A stretch of 64,000 bases of DNA from Trichopria drosophilae (taxonomy: Eukaryota > Arthropoda > Insecta > Hymenoptera > Diapriidae), in the NCBI GenBank assembly GCA_030407085.1, contig CM059584.1:801501-865500 (forward strand). Reading direction: 5' to 3'. Both the position numbers and the translations under genes were made by a program. The notes beneath the pieces are model-generated. The model ran no database searches and was not told where the DNA came from. It saw nothing but the letters and a program-made list of their open reading frames with translations. Of this stretch, positions 48,311 to 61,257 are shown piece after piece. The first letter of the stretch is position 1; each line of letters opens with the position of its first letter.

Positions 48311-51300
48311 TCCACGGTGTAATAACAGATAAATCAGTTGGAATGGATTCACTGAATGCTGAAATAACTGACAAATCCAATATCCAATAGGTTAATCTAG
48401 TACTTTTATCCAGGTATATTGACATAAAATGTATCGAATTTCTCTATTGTTCATTTGACATTAATCTTAAATTTTATATCAGGACCAAGCATTATTAGCT
48501 TCCCACAGAACGCCGCATTAAACATACTGAAACTGGATTCCATCAATCAAACTATATCTTTGGCAAAATAAAGTTGACATCAGCCAAATTAACCGTTTAC
48601 AAGATATCGAGTGAGAAAATAAAATGATGGCATCTGCGAAATATTGAAATGCATATGATTGAGACGTCTTCTTAATTTATTCTGATTTTCATGTTGGATA
48701 TCTCAAAAACTATTTATGTTTTTAGTTTACTCCTATACAAACCTTTATTTCTACAACCTGTATATGTTTTAAATTGCATCCATTTTTCAATTTTATTCAT
48801 GTACAGAATTAATAATCGAAATCTGCCAGTCGTGAAGATCACTCATTAAATGATTTTCAATGTTTCCTAGGGATCTTGTGATTTTCATGGACTACTCGAA
48901 AACTGTTCATTTTTTGTCTTTGAGCCTACGAGTACTTTAACCCCTATCCAAATTTGAATTACTCAAAAACTACAATGAAAGGAGAAAAATTGGACACTAG
49001 TTAAATTAATAACCATTTTTTAAAATATAGAGTAAAAAACGACTAATTCATTAACCAAATTTACCTAATTTATTTTATTATTGATTCGTGTTTGTAATAA
49101 GGCATTGAAAAATAAAACGATTAATTTGAAAAAACCCCTATGTACATCGTAAACAATTAACCGCATAAATTTTTCTGCTGGTATTTCGACAATTTTTTTA
49201 TTTGGATTTTTCTTTTTTTTAAATATTTACTAAAAATTCTGAACAAATGCAAGTATCCGATGAATTCCAAGCACTTTTTGTACTGTGCATTTTTTCCCCT
49301 AAATTAGATAGTTCTTAAAGACAAAAATTCAAAACTGTATAACATTTGAAATTTTCTATGTCCAAAACTGTCAACCTTTGGAATAAAATTGAAAAATTTT
49401 AAATGTTTGGAAGTACCAGATTTTCTTTCAGAATATGTTGAAAATTTGTTTAAAATCCAAATAAAAAAATGTTTCAAAATATTAACATATAAATCTCAAC
49501 AAATTGCGATGTATTCCTTAATAAATTTGGAGATCTTTTTACCTTTATTGCTTTTCCGGTATTGGTGGAATTGTAAAAATGGTCATTTCAGAAGAAAAAT
49601 AGAAGACATTTTAAAAATGTTACTTGAATAATTAAAATATTTATTCATCTTAAAACAAAGCATTTATAAGCCAAAGTTTCAAAGTTTAAATAATATGTTA
49701 AGTGACAGTGATCAGATTTGAAAATTTAATAATCATTTTAAATATTAGAATGCTAAATTTGTCAACAGCATAATAATTAGGGGAAGACGGACGTACCTGC
49801 CCAATAAAACACGATTTTAGAAGTATAACAAAAAACAGAGCCATCTATGAGTATGAATTCGAAAGAAAATTTGAATTTCGAAAAAAAATAAAATGTGATT
49901 GATCAGTTGCAAATTTAAAGAGATTTCCATCTCATTAATTTAAATTAGATCTGATTCGATTCATGATAGAAATTGTGTCAATTTATGGTGTCTTCATAAA
50001 GAACTTTCTTTAGATCCCAATGCGACGAAAGATTGATTGAGATTGAAAAGATCAAATTAGACGTTTTTTATACTATTTTGACCTCTATGATCGACTCACC
50101 TTCAATAAAAGCTGACATATGATTAAACCCTAATCCATACTTAATTTACTTTGATCATTATTCATCAAATAATAATAAATTGATCAAATTCGAATTGAAT
50201 TGAAGCTATTTACATTAAGATTGGAATCTAAAACTAATTATGGCCAATTAATCTAATCAATTTCATTCGTTTCTTGTCGATCAAATTTAAACATGCGGGA
50301 TTCCAAAATAAAATATAACTCAATAGCCATTATAGTTATGGCATGTCAGTAATATTGACTTCATCAATGTTGTTTTTTATGATGCATTTTTGTTTTATTA
50401 ATGGCTATTGCTAATATTTAAATAATGTGAAGCATTTTTTTTCTATTGTATAAACAGAAAATTTTTCTTAAATATTTTGTTTGAAGATATTTTTTGTATT
50501 TAATATAGTTTCTAAATTTGCTATATAGCAAGCCAATATAAATTATATAAGCATTTTCTTATACCACTTTACAGTATTTTAATAGATTTTTTCTCACACA
50601 TTCTACGATTTTTCTATGACTTCTTGCAGAATTGGGTTACTAGTGTTTTAATAGAATACACAGATATTTAGTTCACTGATTGAAAGTTAAATAAAATTAA
50701 GCTACAGTAAATATAACTTTTAGGTAATATCCACATCTTGTTCCAACACTATCTATATTTGTTACCCACACAATTAGTGGGTACCGCTAATTGAAAGTGT
50801 TAATTGCTTCGAAAAAGAAAAGGGTAAACAACCCAAACAAATCTATTTATAATTTAAATGATAGAGGCTGAAAATAAATATCTTCATTCTGAAGCCTGAT
50901 GACTGGAAATTGCAAGCGAAGCCGCGTAACCAATCAATGTCTTTCATTTCAGGTTCATATAAACGAAAAACATTTTTAAAATATTTTCTATTACATAAAA
51001 GTTAAATTCTAATGACGACACATCGAAAAAAAATTCTTACATCAAATGGCTAAATTTTTCTTTGGAAAATGTTAAAAAAAAATGTAAAATCTACATTTCA
51101 TAACGATTTTATAAATATTTAGAGAAAAGTTATTGTAAACCTATCCAAGAGTTACATGCCGATTCAGATTAAACTTTGTACACTAGAAAAGAAATGAAAA
51201 ATAATCACGCACTTTTTTATACCGGCGGAAATTGAATTTTAAGGTTAGAAATAACTGTGTTATATTGATTAATTTTCAGGATCTGTTTAATTTTTGAACG

Positions 51301-51780
51301 TTTTATGGCCGTTTTCGCGGTTTCTGTATACATATCTGGTGTCGATTTAAAATGACGCCATAATTCTCTAACTCATTTTAAAACAAGAACATTTTAAATC
51401 TCTCAGTAACAATTTTCGTGAATGTGAATTTTTGAATTTTTAGAAGTCAAATTGAATCCCACATAATGAAGTTTTAATTTAAAAACTTACATCAAATTCA
51501 TATTCAGCGATGATTAAGACCATTAAATACGTTGTCATAGTTTCACGACAGTGGAGGACATAAGAACAGGGTCTTTTACTTGAATTATTATCACGGAAGT
51601 ATCGCTTTGCATTCTTCAACAAAATCTTTTGTCATCACAAACGGATCCTCTGAATCTCATTATAAATTATATCCCCTTAGACAATCATTATCAAGTAAAT
51701 TGGAAGTGAAGTTTTCTTTAAACTTTCATGTGAAATCTTCATAGAACACATTATTCGACTTGAAGATCATCGTCCGATTG
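48311..51780. other. Long AT-rich stretch without genes
   Basis: No supported ORF. GATC-rich sequence occurs around 49890-50290. A perfect TACCCAC (50763-50769) / GTGGGTA (50777-50783) hairpin is present. The 80-codon frame at 49389-49631 has background composition. Confidence 0.35.
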
Positions 51781-52400
51781 TTTTTGTGTCATAGCGTTTG
51801 ACGGGATATCTTCTCTTAAAAGTACTTTCTAAGCATTGTTCGCCGAGCGTCGCGACATGAATATTTAAGAATCAAAAGCTGCAAGCGCCATCCACGAGGT
51901 GAAAATTCCTTTTCGTTGGAAAAATACCACGTCGGTAAAATCGAAACTCCTTTCTCCGCACCTCTTGGAACTTTTTGCACGAAAATTGCAGGGATACCAT
52001 CTCGCATCGAAGCATCCACGAGCCGTAACGATTTACCGAAGAAGAAGAAGAAATTACTCGCGAAAGAAGACTCGGAATGCCAATGGACTTTCGGATTTAG
52101 AAAACCTTTGAAATCCCATGCACAATGCCCATAACACTTTCCATGAGATCAGACACGTAAGGCGTTTAAGGTCCTCCGCCGGCTTCAGCACGTGGCTTCT
52201 TGTTTGCGAATTATGTGTTTGGAATTCGGCAGTGGTTCAAAACAATAAAAAACACGCGATAAGCATGCGACAAGTTCGATGGGCACGATGCAACAATTCA
52301 ATGATCAGTAGCACCGGTACTCAGGACGAATGCCAATGAGTTTGAAACACGTGACTAAGCGTAATCGATGCTGTGGTAACAATAGAACTCGTGACCAAAC
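51781..52400. other. CpG-containing single-copy block
   Basis: Mixed composition with overlapping short frames on both strands and no splice structure. Contains an AAG-rich run near 52036-52055. Likely regulatory. Confidence 0.35.
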
Positions 52401-52859
52401 TACATGGCCGAAAAATAGTTGATTTGAGTATATGTATTAAGTATGGTTGATCCAACTACATAAAACTATTTCAACCTTTCAGAGATGTTTTGATGTAAAT
52501 TGTATTATCACTTGTTACAACTACTTTTTACGGTCCAACATATTCCTGGAAGAAGATAATACAGGCCGACAAAATTTAGAACCAAGAACCAGACAATACT
52601 CAAAGATTTTTTGGGTGCTGAATCCCAATATGATCTGACAAGAATCCCAACACTTCAGGTTTGGAGATATTTCAAAGTGAAAAGTACTTCTTTCCCCCTC
52701 TAAAATCAATTTTGAAATGTAAAAAAACTTTTTCTCTGAGAAATCGTCTATTGAATGCAGTGCTATTTTTATTATTTGCCGCCTTTATCTTCCTCTAAAT
52801 CGTAGGCATGATTGAGCACAAAAATAGTGATAAATACAATGGTATTTATAATTTGTAGG

Positions 52860-53230
52860 GTTACTGAAAACAAAAATGAAGTCAGATTTCAAAAATTCCA
52901 ATATGGTGGACGATTTTTCAAAAATCTATACATTCAACTTAAAAATTGGGAATTTCAGGGGCCGCATAACAAGAATCTGAAGTCAGATTTCAAAAACTCA
53001 AAATTGTAGATCCAATATGGCGGACAATTGTTCAGAAATGCACGGGGCTGGCTTAGTAGTTTCAACTGGAAGGTTTTCGTTGATGAACACGAATTTAAAG
53101 TCAGATTTTAGATTAATTCTTAAATTCCCATTTTTAAAACAGAAACATTTTTCAAGTGATCCCGCTATATTGGATCTGCTATTTTGAGAATTTAACATCA
53201 GACTCCATTTTCGTATTCAGCAACCCCTAT
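52860..53230. repeat. Three repeat units of about 100-118 bp
   Basis: GTCAGATTT recurs at 52881, 52982 and 53100. The first two units carry CCAATATGG-GGAC on the plus strand, and the last part carries the inverted form, CCCGCTATATTGGATC. Same family as 22855-23640 and 35830-37560. Confidence 0.6.
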
Positions 53231-54389
53231 AAAGAGCATTGTACTCATCACTATCAGTTGTGCCTACGCAATAAATGGAGACAGACAGCAAATCAAACAA
53301 GTAAACAGATGATTTCTCAAAGACATAAAGTTTGTTTTTGACGTTTCTTGATTTTGGAGGAGAAATTTAATACTTTCATAAACTGTGCCGAATTTAAAAA
53401 AAATAATACTATCTCCTTTATTATATAACCTCAAAATAGCAAAAAATCGTATTTTTAGGGTTTTTAGCACTTTTACTTTTGTAAATATGTGGAATACCTC
53501 TAAAACCTACTGACGTACTAGGATTTTTTGATGTTAGATTTAGATTCGGCACTTCAAAAAACATTACTAATATCATCCGGTAGAGGGCAACAGTTTAGTC
53601 TTCCATTCTTACAAGTAGTAGAAATAAAAACCAGTAGTAAAATGGAAATTTTCTCCTACGATATATAAGATCACGCAATTTAGACGGCCTTATATCTTCG
53701 ATTTAGATTAGTGTAATTATATTATGCAAAAAAAAATAATCTTGTAAAAAATCAAGTAGGAACATTATTTAAAATAAAGAATTTTGACAGTCAACGTAAA
53801 TATTTTTTATATTAAGTATTTAAAATTATTGAACCTATATTGTAGTTATTAACATGGAAGAAATATGGTTACCAAATTAACTTATCGAGACAAATGCTGT
53901 ACAGAACTGAAATGGTTTGTGATGTAAAATAATTAGTCCCAATAACTATAACCTGTTATTTAAGCCAACTCTTTGTAATTATTAAATAATAAACCGTAAA
54001 TATTACAGAAACTAACACAAATTCGAACTTCTTACTTTGATTTACTAATGTTTAACAAGTGCAACTATTTATTTATTATTTTTCTTCCAAAAAATCATTG
54101 AAGATACTCACAGATTAAAAAAAAAAGATCTAAAAATAGGGAATACTAACATTAATAGTTTAAACTCGAAATCTAAAAAATATAGGTATCGATTGTAAAG
54201 TGTCGATTAAAATTAGAACGTCTTAAAAGAGAATTTTATATATTCCAAATTAGTACAATTTACTAATAAACATAAATATTACTTCCAATTCCTTTTGTCT
54301 TCTATTATTTTTTATTTTCTTCTTTCAGCACTTTTCTAAAACAGCAATTTGCAATTACCACTCGTGACATACCTAACATTTCGCAAAAA
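53231..54389. other. AT-rich DNA without genes
   Basis: No feature supported. Confidence 0.35.
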
Positions 54390-54920
54390 CCTTCATATTG
54401 TAAAAGGGAATTCCCTGATTCCTGACCTGAAAGCCTTTGTTTCGTGTCGAACTCCCGGCCTTGATGAGATGCAAATGCGACACTGGGTTACATTTCACAA
54501 AGGATTTTACTACTATTGTTAGTAGTACACTGTAGTAAGTTCCATTCGACTCGGACAAAGTTGGTTGCCAGAAAATCGCAGTTTCAGAACGGCGTAATAA
54601 AGGCTACTTATATGTAAGGCACTTAGCAAAGAATGCTAATCTACAATTTTTTTTTTATCTAGAAAAAAAATGAGGCGGAATGGAATAGTTTCTTCCTTGC
54701 TATATACTTGTGTTTCCGTTTCGAAGTCTCTTTTTAATTGCCTTTCGAATACCATCCAGATCCCAACTGGGCTTGATTGAACAATTTAATTTTCTTGATC
54801 GCAACAAGCTTTCATCGTTAAATTACGATTTTCCTCGCGTATGACGACAGAATTGTCGAATTAGATCTTGGTCGTAGAAATGCAAACAAAAGGAGAATGA
54901 TTCTACTTTTTCGATCGCTG
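54390..54920. other. Mixed-composition block
   Basis: Single-copy-looking DNA with moderate G+C. A GTTCGAC word on the minus strand near 54450 is B-box-like but too poor for a tRNA or SINE call. No ORF supported. Confidence 0.3.
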
Positions 54921-55899
54921 GAGGGGTTTTTCTATCATTTGGAATATATTGAGATAATTAAAAATAAAAGTTTGTAGTACTTTGGCAAATTCAACTGCAT
55001 AAATATGTTCGATTCCAAAATACGACTAATCAATACATTTTATTAAACCATAAAAATATGACCTTCGTGCATATATTTATTAACTGAGTGAGTAATTTCA
55101 AGTATCTTAATAAGGAAAATTTACGTTGTTAAACGCTCGACTATCCATGACGACTACATAGTCGTAAGTTAAAATAAAGTGTTACAGCTTCTTCTTAACA
55201 TTTGTTTCACGGGCGTTTTCGTTCTTTGATTACTGACATTAGTATTTCAATATCAAAAATTGCACTGTATATTTATTCTTTTTTAAATTGAGATTTTTTT
55301 CCGACAAAATATGGTTGTTCTATTTTTCTCAGATTATTTTCCCGTCTTAATTTTAATATTTCAGGGTGAAGTCAATGGAGCGACATTTTTTGCTGACAGA
55401 TGATAAAAAAAATTATATTATAAGTAAAAAAGAACGAGAAAGTTTAGGGAACAGGGATTTACTCCATCTTGTTGGGGGGCTCTAATTGGCGGAAGAGTCA
55501 CTTGTAACCGGGTACTAAAATATATTAAAAAGTCAGATTATTGGTTGGTTTTTTGAGTGTTTACCAAAATCATTCTCAATGATTTGCTAAGAATGGTACT
55601 AAATTCAAGTCTTTTTTTCATATCCCTTTTAGGTACTACGCCAACAATAATTGGGCAAAATGCCAGTGCCGCCGAGTTACAATTTGTACTGATCAACTTC
55701 CGCTTGGAAAATATTTCTATATTATTTCAAAATATCAGATCATAAAAAAGCTGACATTTGAAATTCCAACATGACTCCATAATATTCTAATAATATTTTG
55801 GTATTACAGGATTGTTGCAAATTGTCAATATCGCTAAAACTATAAAGAGACCAGTTTAAATGCAAGTCGTCATTGTTGACGAATTTAAACAACTCTAAA

Positions 55900-57500
55900 C
55901 ATCTATCTGGCCTAAATGATAAGTACGTAAAATCGAAACTAAAGGTTTGACGACCCGGTACCGGAGAGTAGGGGCTCGTTAATCCCGGACTGCAACGTAG
56001 ATTACGATTTGACACACGAGTGTATTATTTACTGACACGTGGCAGAGTGCCAGGCGCCAGATTCCTGCCTGGCGGAATCCCCGAAAAGCTCGAGGCCACC
56101 AAAATCGATGGAGTCATCCTGAAACGTCCATCGCGCATTGGGTGAAAATAGTCCCAGACGCAATTTTGTAAAAAACTTAGTCTGAGGAATTCGCGCGAGC
56201 CGAACGGAAGATGCAACTTTCCTCGCGACTTCCGTTCGTTGCTAAACTCGCTAAAATAACGGCTGATTTTCCGAAGACTAGTCTCGGGAATCCCGCTCGT
56301 CGACCGCGGCTCTTCATTCACGGGGACGTGCGGCAAAGAGCAAAAAGACTGAAGCTGCAGCCGAATAGCAAAAGCAAAAGATCTAAGAGCGGCGGTAAAG
56401 AGAGCATCTGGAACAGAGTTCCGGATGTTCCTAGAACGATTGGAAAATATCGAAGATGCAATTTATTTATAAATTTTTGGGTAAATAAATAATTCACATT
56501 CGTCCTTTGCACCGGAAGTAGTTGTAGAGTCGTCAAAGCCTTCCTGCAGATCAACATTCTCTAGAGAGCTGATCAGCATTCTCCAGAGGACAGCGGAAAT
56601 GGAAATACGCAACTTCTCAGATCCATGTGCAATAAGCGTCGATAGCAACGTTGGTTGCGGTCTGCATGCTTTTCCGCGATTTCATTCGCGCGAACTTAAC
56701 GAGGTAGGATTATAATTCTACCAAGTACGAAATAAACTATTTTCATTTATTGGACATAAATTTCGTCCTATAAATAAGCGGTCGTTAGATCTTCCTCATG
56801 AGAGTTCAGTTCCTGATTCCTAAAGATCCATCGGATCATCTGCCGCATATACTGACGGATGATCTACGACATTTGTCATTCGAGCCGCTGCCCAGTAAAT
56901 GGGAACACCGGTGGCGCTATGCCCGAATAAGGAAATGGTTACCCGAAGGATTGGACGAAACGAGAACATATCCACAGTTTACGGCCGAGGAGAAAATGTT
57001 CAATGAGAAATCGGAAAATAAATAATGAGGCATCCAGAATCAAACGATAATCCGCGAGTACCGCAAACATGCGTAGGAAAATATTTTCCTTAGACGTGTT
57101 AAGGTATCCATTGGCGGAAGTATCCTCCGGAAGGATACGACTTTAATTATACCGTGGTAAAAGTACTTTTTTCCACGATTGTTCCAGAGAATCGCACTAA
57201 CTCGTATATTGTTATTACCTAGAGCTGCGCGTAAAAAAACGCCTGCATAATTCCGTTCAATTTATACCTCGAACACGCAACTTTATCAGCGTTCGAGGGA
57301 GTTTGCATTAACGAATTGAAATTGCGTTCCTTATCTACCTCGGCTGGAACTATTTTTTCCGGAACTTTCTTTCTCTGTCTGGGCAGATACCGAATGAACG
57401 CATACCGATGCAGCGACTTTTACGAGCGCATGGAACGTGCACTTTATAGGGGAGCAAGGTCAGTCCAACGATCTTGTAAGTGCAGCCTTATCGATATTAT
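55900..57500. other. Largest CpG-rich block of the window
   Basis: Spans about 1.6 kb of raised G+C with competing frames on both strands (for example 56211-56492 + and 56025-56336 -). GCCAGGC (56049-56055) and GCCTGGC (56067-56073) form a perfect hairpin. Apart from the 56798-57025 ORF no coding call is possible. A candidate promoter or enhancer cluster, or an exon-bearing region of an unseen gene. Confidence 0.35.
56798..57025 (+). CDS. Small unrecognised ORF, 75 codons
   Basis: ATG to TAA with an in-frame stop four codons upstream. The peptide is hydrophilic and tryptophan-containing: FLIPKDPSDHLPHILTDD, later PLPSKWEHRWRYARIRKWLP and TYPQFTAEEKMFNEKSENK. Amino-acid use looks more protein-like than in other frames here, and third positions are mixed. 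There is no signal peptide or membrane segment. It could be a small gene, the last exon of a larger plus-strand gene, a retrocopy fragment, or chance in a CpG-rich block. Not recognised. Confidence 0.25.
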   Translation: MRVQFLIPKDPSDHLPHILTDDLRHLSFEPLPSKWEHRWRYARIRKWLPEGLDETRTYPQFTAEEKMFNEKSENK

Positions 57501-59044
57501 CCGCACTCTCGGTTCTCCTATAAAGGCTGATGAAGATAACGACGGAGGAAATAATGATAGGATGATATTACCGCGTTCCAGACTTCCCATCGAGGAAATG
57601 TTCTTCTTGTTGTTTTTCGTTTCGAATTCTCGTTATCGCTTCCATACCGATACAACAACAACAACAGAAAATGCACCGTTCCTATTAAGCTTTTATTAAA
57701 CTTCATTTCAAGTTCAATCTCCGTATTCTTCATTTTCGACTTTTTTGTTGAAGTATTGGTCGGTTGCCTAATTATACAAGCCAACAATATTTGTACCCAG
57801 ACTGTACTTTTCCGAAGGTTTCGCAAATGTTGCCGCAGAATTGTTCTGTCACATCTTGATGTTTTTCTCCTTTTTAGTAAGTTTTTGTGGTGGAACAACA
57901 TTTTTGTCCGCAATTTGGCAAAAACCAGATTTTTAGTCATACAGATTCAGTCAAGTTTTTGTCAAAGTACAATAGAAGGTTTCCGATGTGCTGAATTCAA
58001 ATTTCGTTTAGTCTACAATTGCTGTATGATGTAAAGATTTTGAGATATCCTGACCGAAAAGAGAACAAACCAAAATCATAATCGGACCTTGACAAAGAAA
58101 AATTGCATCGGAATGACTAAAGTAGCATTTTAAAGCGGATTAATAGCAGTTCAATCTGATTTTCGCTAAATTGCGAAGAAGAATTTTGTTCTGCTACAAA
58201 AACTTATTAAAAATGGGGAAAAAATATTTTTTTTTTCATTTTTAGGTTAAGGTATATCAAAAACTTGACGTGATATCAACTCTTACAAAAACCGGAATTA
58301 AACATCTTTGAAATTAGAAAAGGTACTTTTTGCTTTGTACATGTTGTTATATTTGAATCTTTACTACCCAAAAAATGTCGAATGTAACCGATAAGTAGGC
58401 ATTTCGATGGCAACGAAAGATACCCAATAGGCCATATCGATAACTACACCTTTCTTATAGTATCGAAAAATATTTCGAAAATACGTTAGGTATTTAATAC
58501 CGGCCAGTGCAATATTCGATGTTACTAAATTTGATCCCTAAAGTCTCATCAAAGTTAATCGCTTGTTTTAAATAGCAAACACCAATACCTTAAAAAGGCC
58601 CTTCTACATAACATTAGACTTAAAATATTCATCCATATCAGCTCCGACAATGGATCACGGAAAATTTGGACATTCTGTTAAGATAACGCCAAACATCCAA
58701 TGGGGAATATTTTGAATACCTCTCATAATCTCAAACCGTGTTACAAGATGTATTACTTTCAGTGACCAAGTTTCACGACGTATTACTTTCAACAGGCTTC
58801 ACGATCAATGAACTAACTTAAGCATAATCTTGAAAACAAGTTCGAGGTTAAAAACGACATATCCAAGTAACAATATTTCAATCTTTAAACTAGTAGATAA
58901 AATATATCGATTTTCAGCCTTGAAAAAAACCCCGTTTGGTCTTAATATGTCAACTCAAGACCTTGAAAATAAAAGCAAGGTCATGCTTCAACGTCCGTAA
59001 TTGACACCTTCGATTCTCGCGTAACATTAGACTCCTGATACTTT
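57501..59044. other. Unannotated DNA, no gene seen
   Basis: 57501-57700 continues the mixed composition and includes a short (ACA)n run near 57656-57667. Further right the sequence is AT-rich with a duplicated GATGTATTACTTTCA word at about 58747 and 58779. Long frames at 57316-57699 + and 57518-57940 - overlap and lack support. Confidence 0.3.
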
Positions 59045-59075
59045 CTGAAGAGGACTCGAATCAGAGTCGAAACGT
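59045..59075 (+). ncRNA. Hammerhead-ribozyme-like motif, copy C (best copy)
   Basis: CTGAAGA (59045-59051), G, stem GACTC (59053-59057), loop GAATCA, stem GAGTC (59064-59068), GAAACGT (59069-59075). Both hammerhead boxes are intact and stem II has 5 perfect pairs. The single unpaired G before the stem departs from the textbook core, and stems I and III would have to be very short, as described for Penelope-type dimeric hammerheads. No surrounding palindrome is visible here. Confidence 0.35.
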
Positions 59076-59317
59076 AAAAGATTTTCTGCCCTCCATTTAG
59101 ACCCTTGCAATTTCTTAATTTCTCAATTGTTTTAAAATCTGGTAACTCTCCACAAAACCAGTAATTTACATTGTGTCTGTTTTCCCCTTTTAAAATTATA
59201 ATTCAGTTAACATCGAAAAAAAAACTAATATTTTTCCAAATGTATCACCCTATTTTACCTATTTATTCTAATATTTTTCTGCATGTTAACGCGAAGACAG
59301 CGGATTTCGTTTTTAAA

Positions 59318-59478
59318 TTAACCCATAATCCCAACTCCAGGGTCGTTTTCGACCCAGAGAAAATTCAAATTGTAATTTATAAACGGCACAACTGTAAGCA
59401 TTTTCAAACAGCAAGACATATTTGACCCAGGTAGTGGGAGAAAAAGGCTTTAAAATAGCCGTCGGAACTAAGGGTTAA
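59318..59478. mobile_element. 153 bp piggyBac-like MITE with TTAA duplication
   Basis: TTAA (59318-59321), CCCATAATCCCAACTCC ... GGAACTAAGGG, TTAA (59475-59478); the body is 59322-59474. A perfect subterminal hairpin, GGGTCG-TTTT-CGACCC, lies near 59340. The terminal repeats match partly. Far too small to code for a transposase. Confidence 0.75.
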
Positions 59479-59559
59479 GGATGCAAAAAATAAAAACTGG
59501 TGTGAATAAATAAAATAACTATTAAAAAATAAAAAATGAACGCCAATACAGATTTTTTC

Positions 59560-60480
59560 ATGTAATCTTATTGAGGCGACAGAATTAATCCGCTCAGTGG
59601 CGCTAGTATCGTCTGGGAGCCCCTACTCCGCTTACTGTTGGCCCCTACTCTCGCTCTTACTGCTTCAAATATCGCAGTGCGGTAAATTCTTCACACGAAG
59701 CGGGAGGAGGGGTTGGAAGAAGAGGTATTAGGGCAACCATGCAGATTAGTTCATCCCCACTTTTTATGCCTAAAGAAGTTTACACGAAATCTCATGGCTG
59801 TACATGGATAGTGCCAGCTTCGAGGTGTCAATGATATTGTGAGAATGTCTTCGGTAGGAGGATTTGAAGATTCTTGACAGCGCAAATATGTAAAAGAATC
59901 GTTGGTGATTCAATCCGTTCAGTCGTAAATGAGCCTCACATCCTTTAATCGCGGGAGGGACAATTGTGAAACGCGCGAATGTAGGAAAAACGGATGAAAT
60001 GTCATATCTCGAGGCCACGCTCGAGCAATCTTAATATCGGATATCGAGGCTCGTTAGGCCTGATTCCCATAACGGGTGACTGTTACGCGATAGCGGTTCG
60101 CCGATCATGAGGGACAACGTACTGTATCCAACGTCGTCGAATTGGCAAGGACGTCGTCGGGGCCTAATTACCGGCACAAGAATTTAGGCCTCGAGACATA
60201 AAAGCGTGACGCAGTTACCGGCACACCCGTTTCTCGGACTACCAATTGTCCAAACCAAGTCCCACTGGACCCTTATCTGTCATTTCAGGTATCCAGCAAA
60301 TAATGACGTTTTATTTTTTTGAAAATTGCGAGCACTTCAGATTAAGTACAAAATAGGAGAGCGCGTTGTTAACATAATCTTAAGCTCGAAACCTGTTATA
60401 CGAAGTGGAGTTTAAATGCGCCGGTATTAATAATGTATAAGAACGTCAATTTTAATCCTGATTTTCTCGTGGTAAGTAGA
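59560..60480. other. CpG-rich single-copy block
   Basis: Rich in CG, with GGCCTAATTACCGGC near 60160 and other homeodomain-like cores. No splice-bounded ORF. Resembles a developmental regulatory block; conservation untested. Confidence 0.35.
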
Positions 60481-60539
60481 CGTCTAACTTAATACAAGTT
60501 CGATCACAAAAATTTGAATCATGCGCTCGAGTTGTGCTT

Positions 60540-61060
60540 ATTTAATAATACCTGGTACACGTTAATGCAGCCTTTAACCTTTTTATGCGAGAGCATAAAG
60601 GCAGCAAGGTTTGTACATGCATGGAGAACCGAGATGCGGCGAAAGGTACCGATTGTGCCAGGGCGCCAATTAGGTAGCCGTTAAGTAATTGTTGGGGCTT
60701 CCGTAGGTAAATATACTTAACGTTTAATCGTATTCGCCTTGACTCGATTGCGATCTCCACCATATATAGAACACCCGCTACGATCATATATGCATCAACT
60801 TTTACTTTCTTAAAATGCAACAGTGCATTCGCGAATTTGCGTATTGTACATATAAGGATCCTCGGTGATTGCCACCGTCAGATTAAGCTACCAGATATTT
60901 CGACCACGGCTTCGTTATTATTTGCGCAACGAGAAATCCCCTACATGGCAAAAATTGTTTAGGCTTGACACAATTCGCTTTGCGTTTATCACACACCGGG
61001 AAGTTTACGGGGGTTCTAAAGTGGTCCGTCGATTAAGTTACAAACTAAATCAATTTTTCA
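60540..61060. other. Mixed-composition single-copy block
   Basis: Moderate G+C with one 92-codon minus-strand frame (60542-60820) and one 73-codon plus frame, neither supported. CTTTTTATGCGAGAGCATAAAG near 60577-60598 forms a hairpin (CTTT-TATGC/GCATAAAG). Confidence 0.3.
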
Positions 61061-61257
61061 ATATACGGACTCTTAAAATTATCTAAGAAATTAAAAATTG
61101 ACCTGAATACGTAATTATACAAATTCCGAATGTTGAAAAAGTGATTTAGTTATATTTAGTTTAAGGTTTTGGTGTAAATTACGTGTTTATCCGCAGACCG
61201 TTATCGAATTATAATACAACCGATTGACAACGATAAATCCTAACCTCAAATATTGCA

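Noticed and set aside
54430..54500. Minus-strand tRNA/SINE-like sequence with GTTCGAC
   Set aside because: Three mismatches to the B box and no A box or fold.
55608..55745. Strong acceptor-like CCCTTTTAG followed by an open plus-strand frame
   Set aside because: No donor of comparable quality and AT-rich codons; cannot be told from chance.
57316..57940. Overlapping 127- and 140-codon ORFs on opposite strands
   Set aside because: Neither shows codon bias or splice sites; each is explained by the raised G+C of the block.
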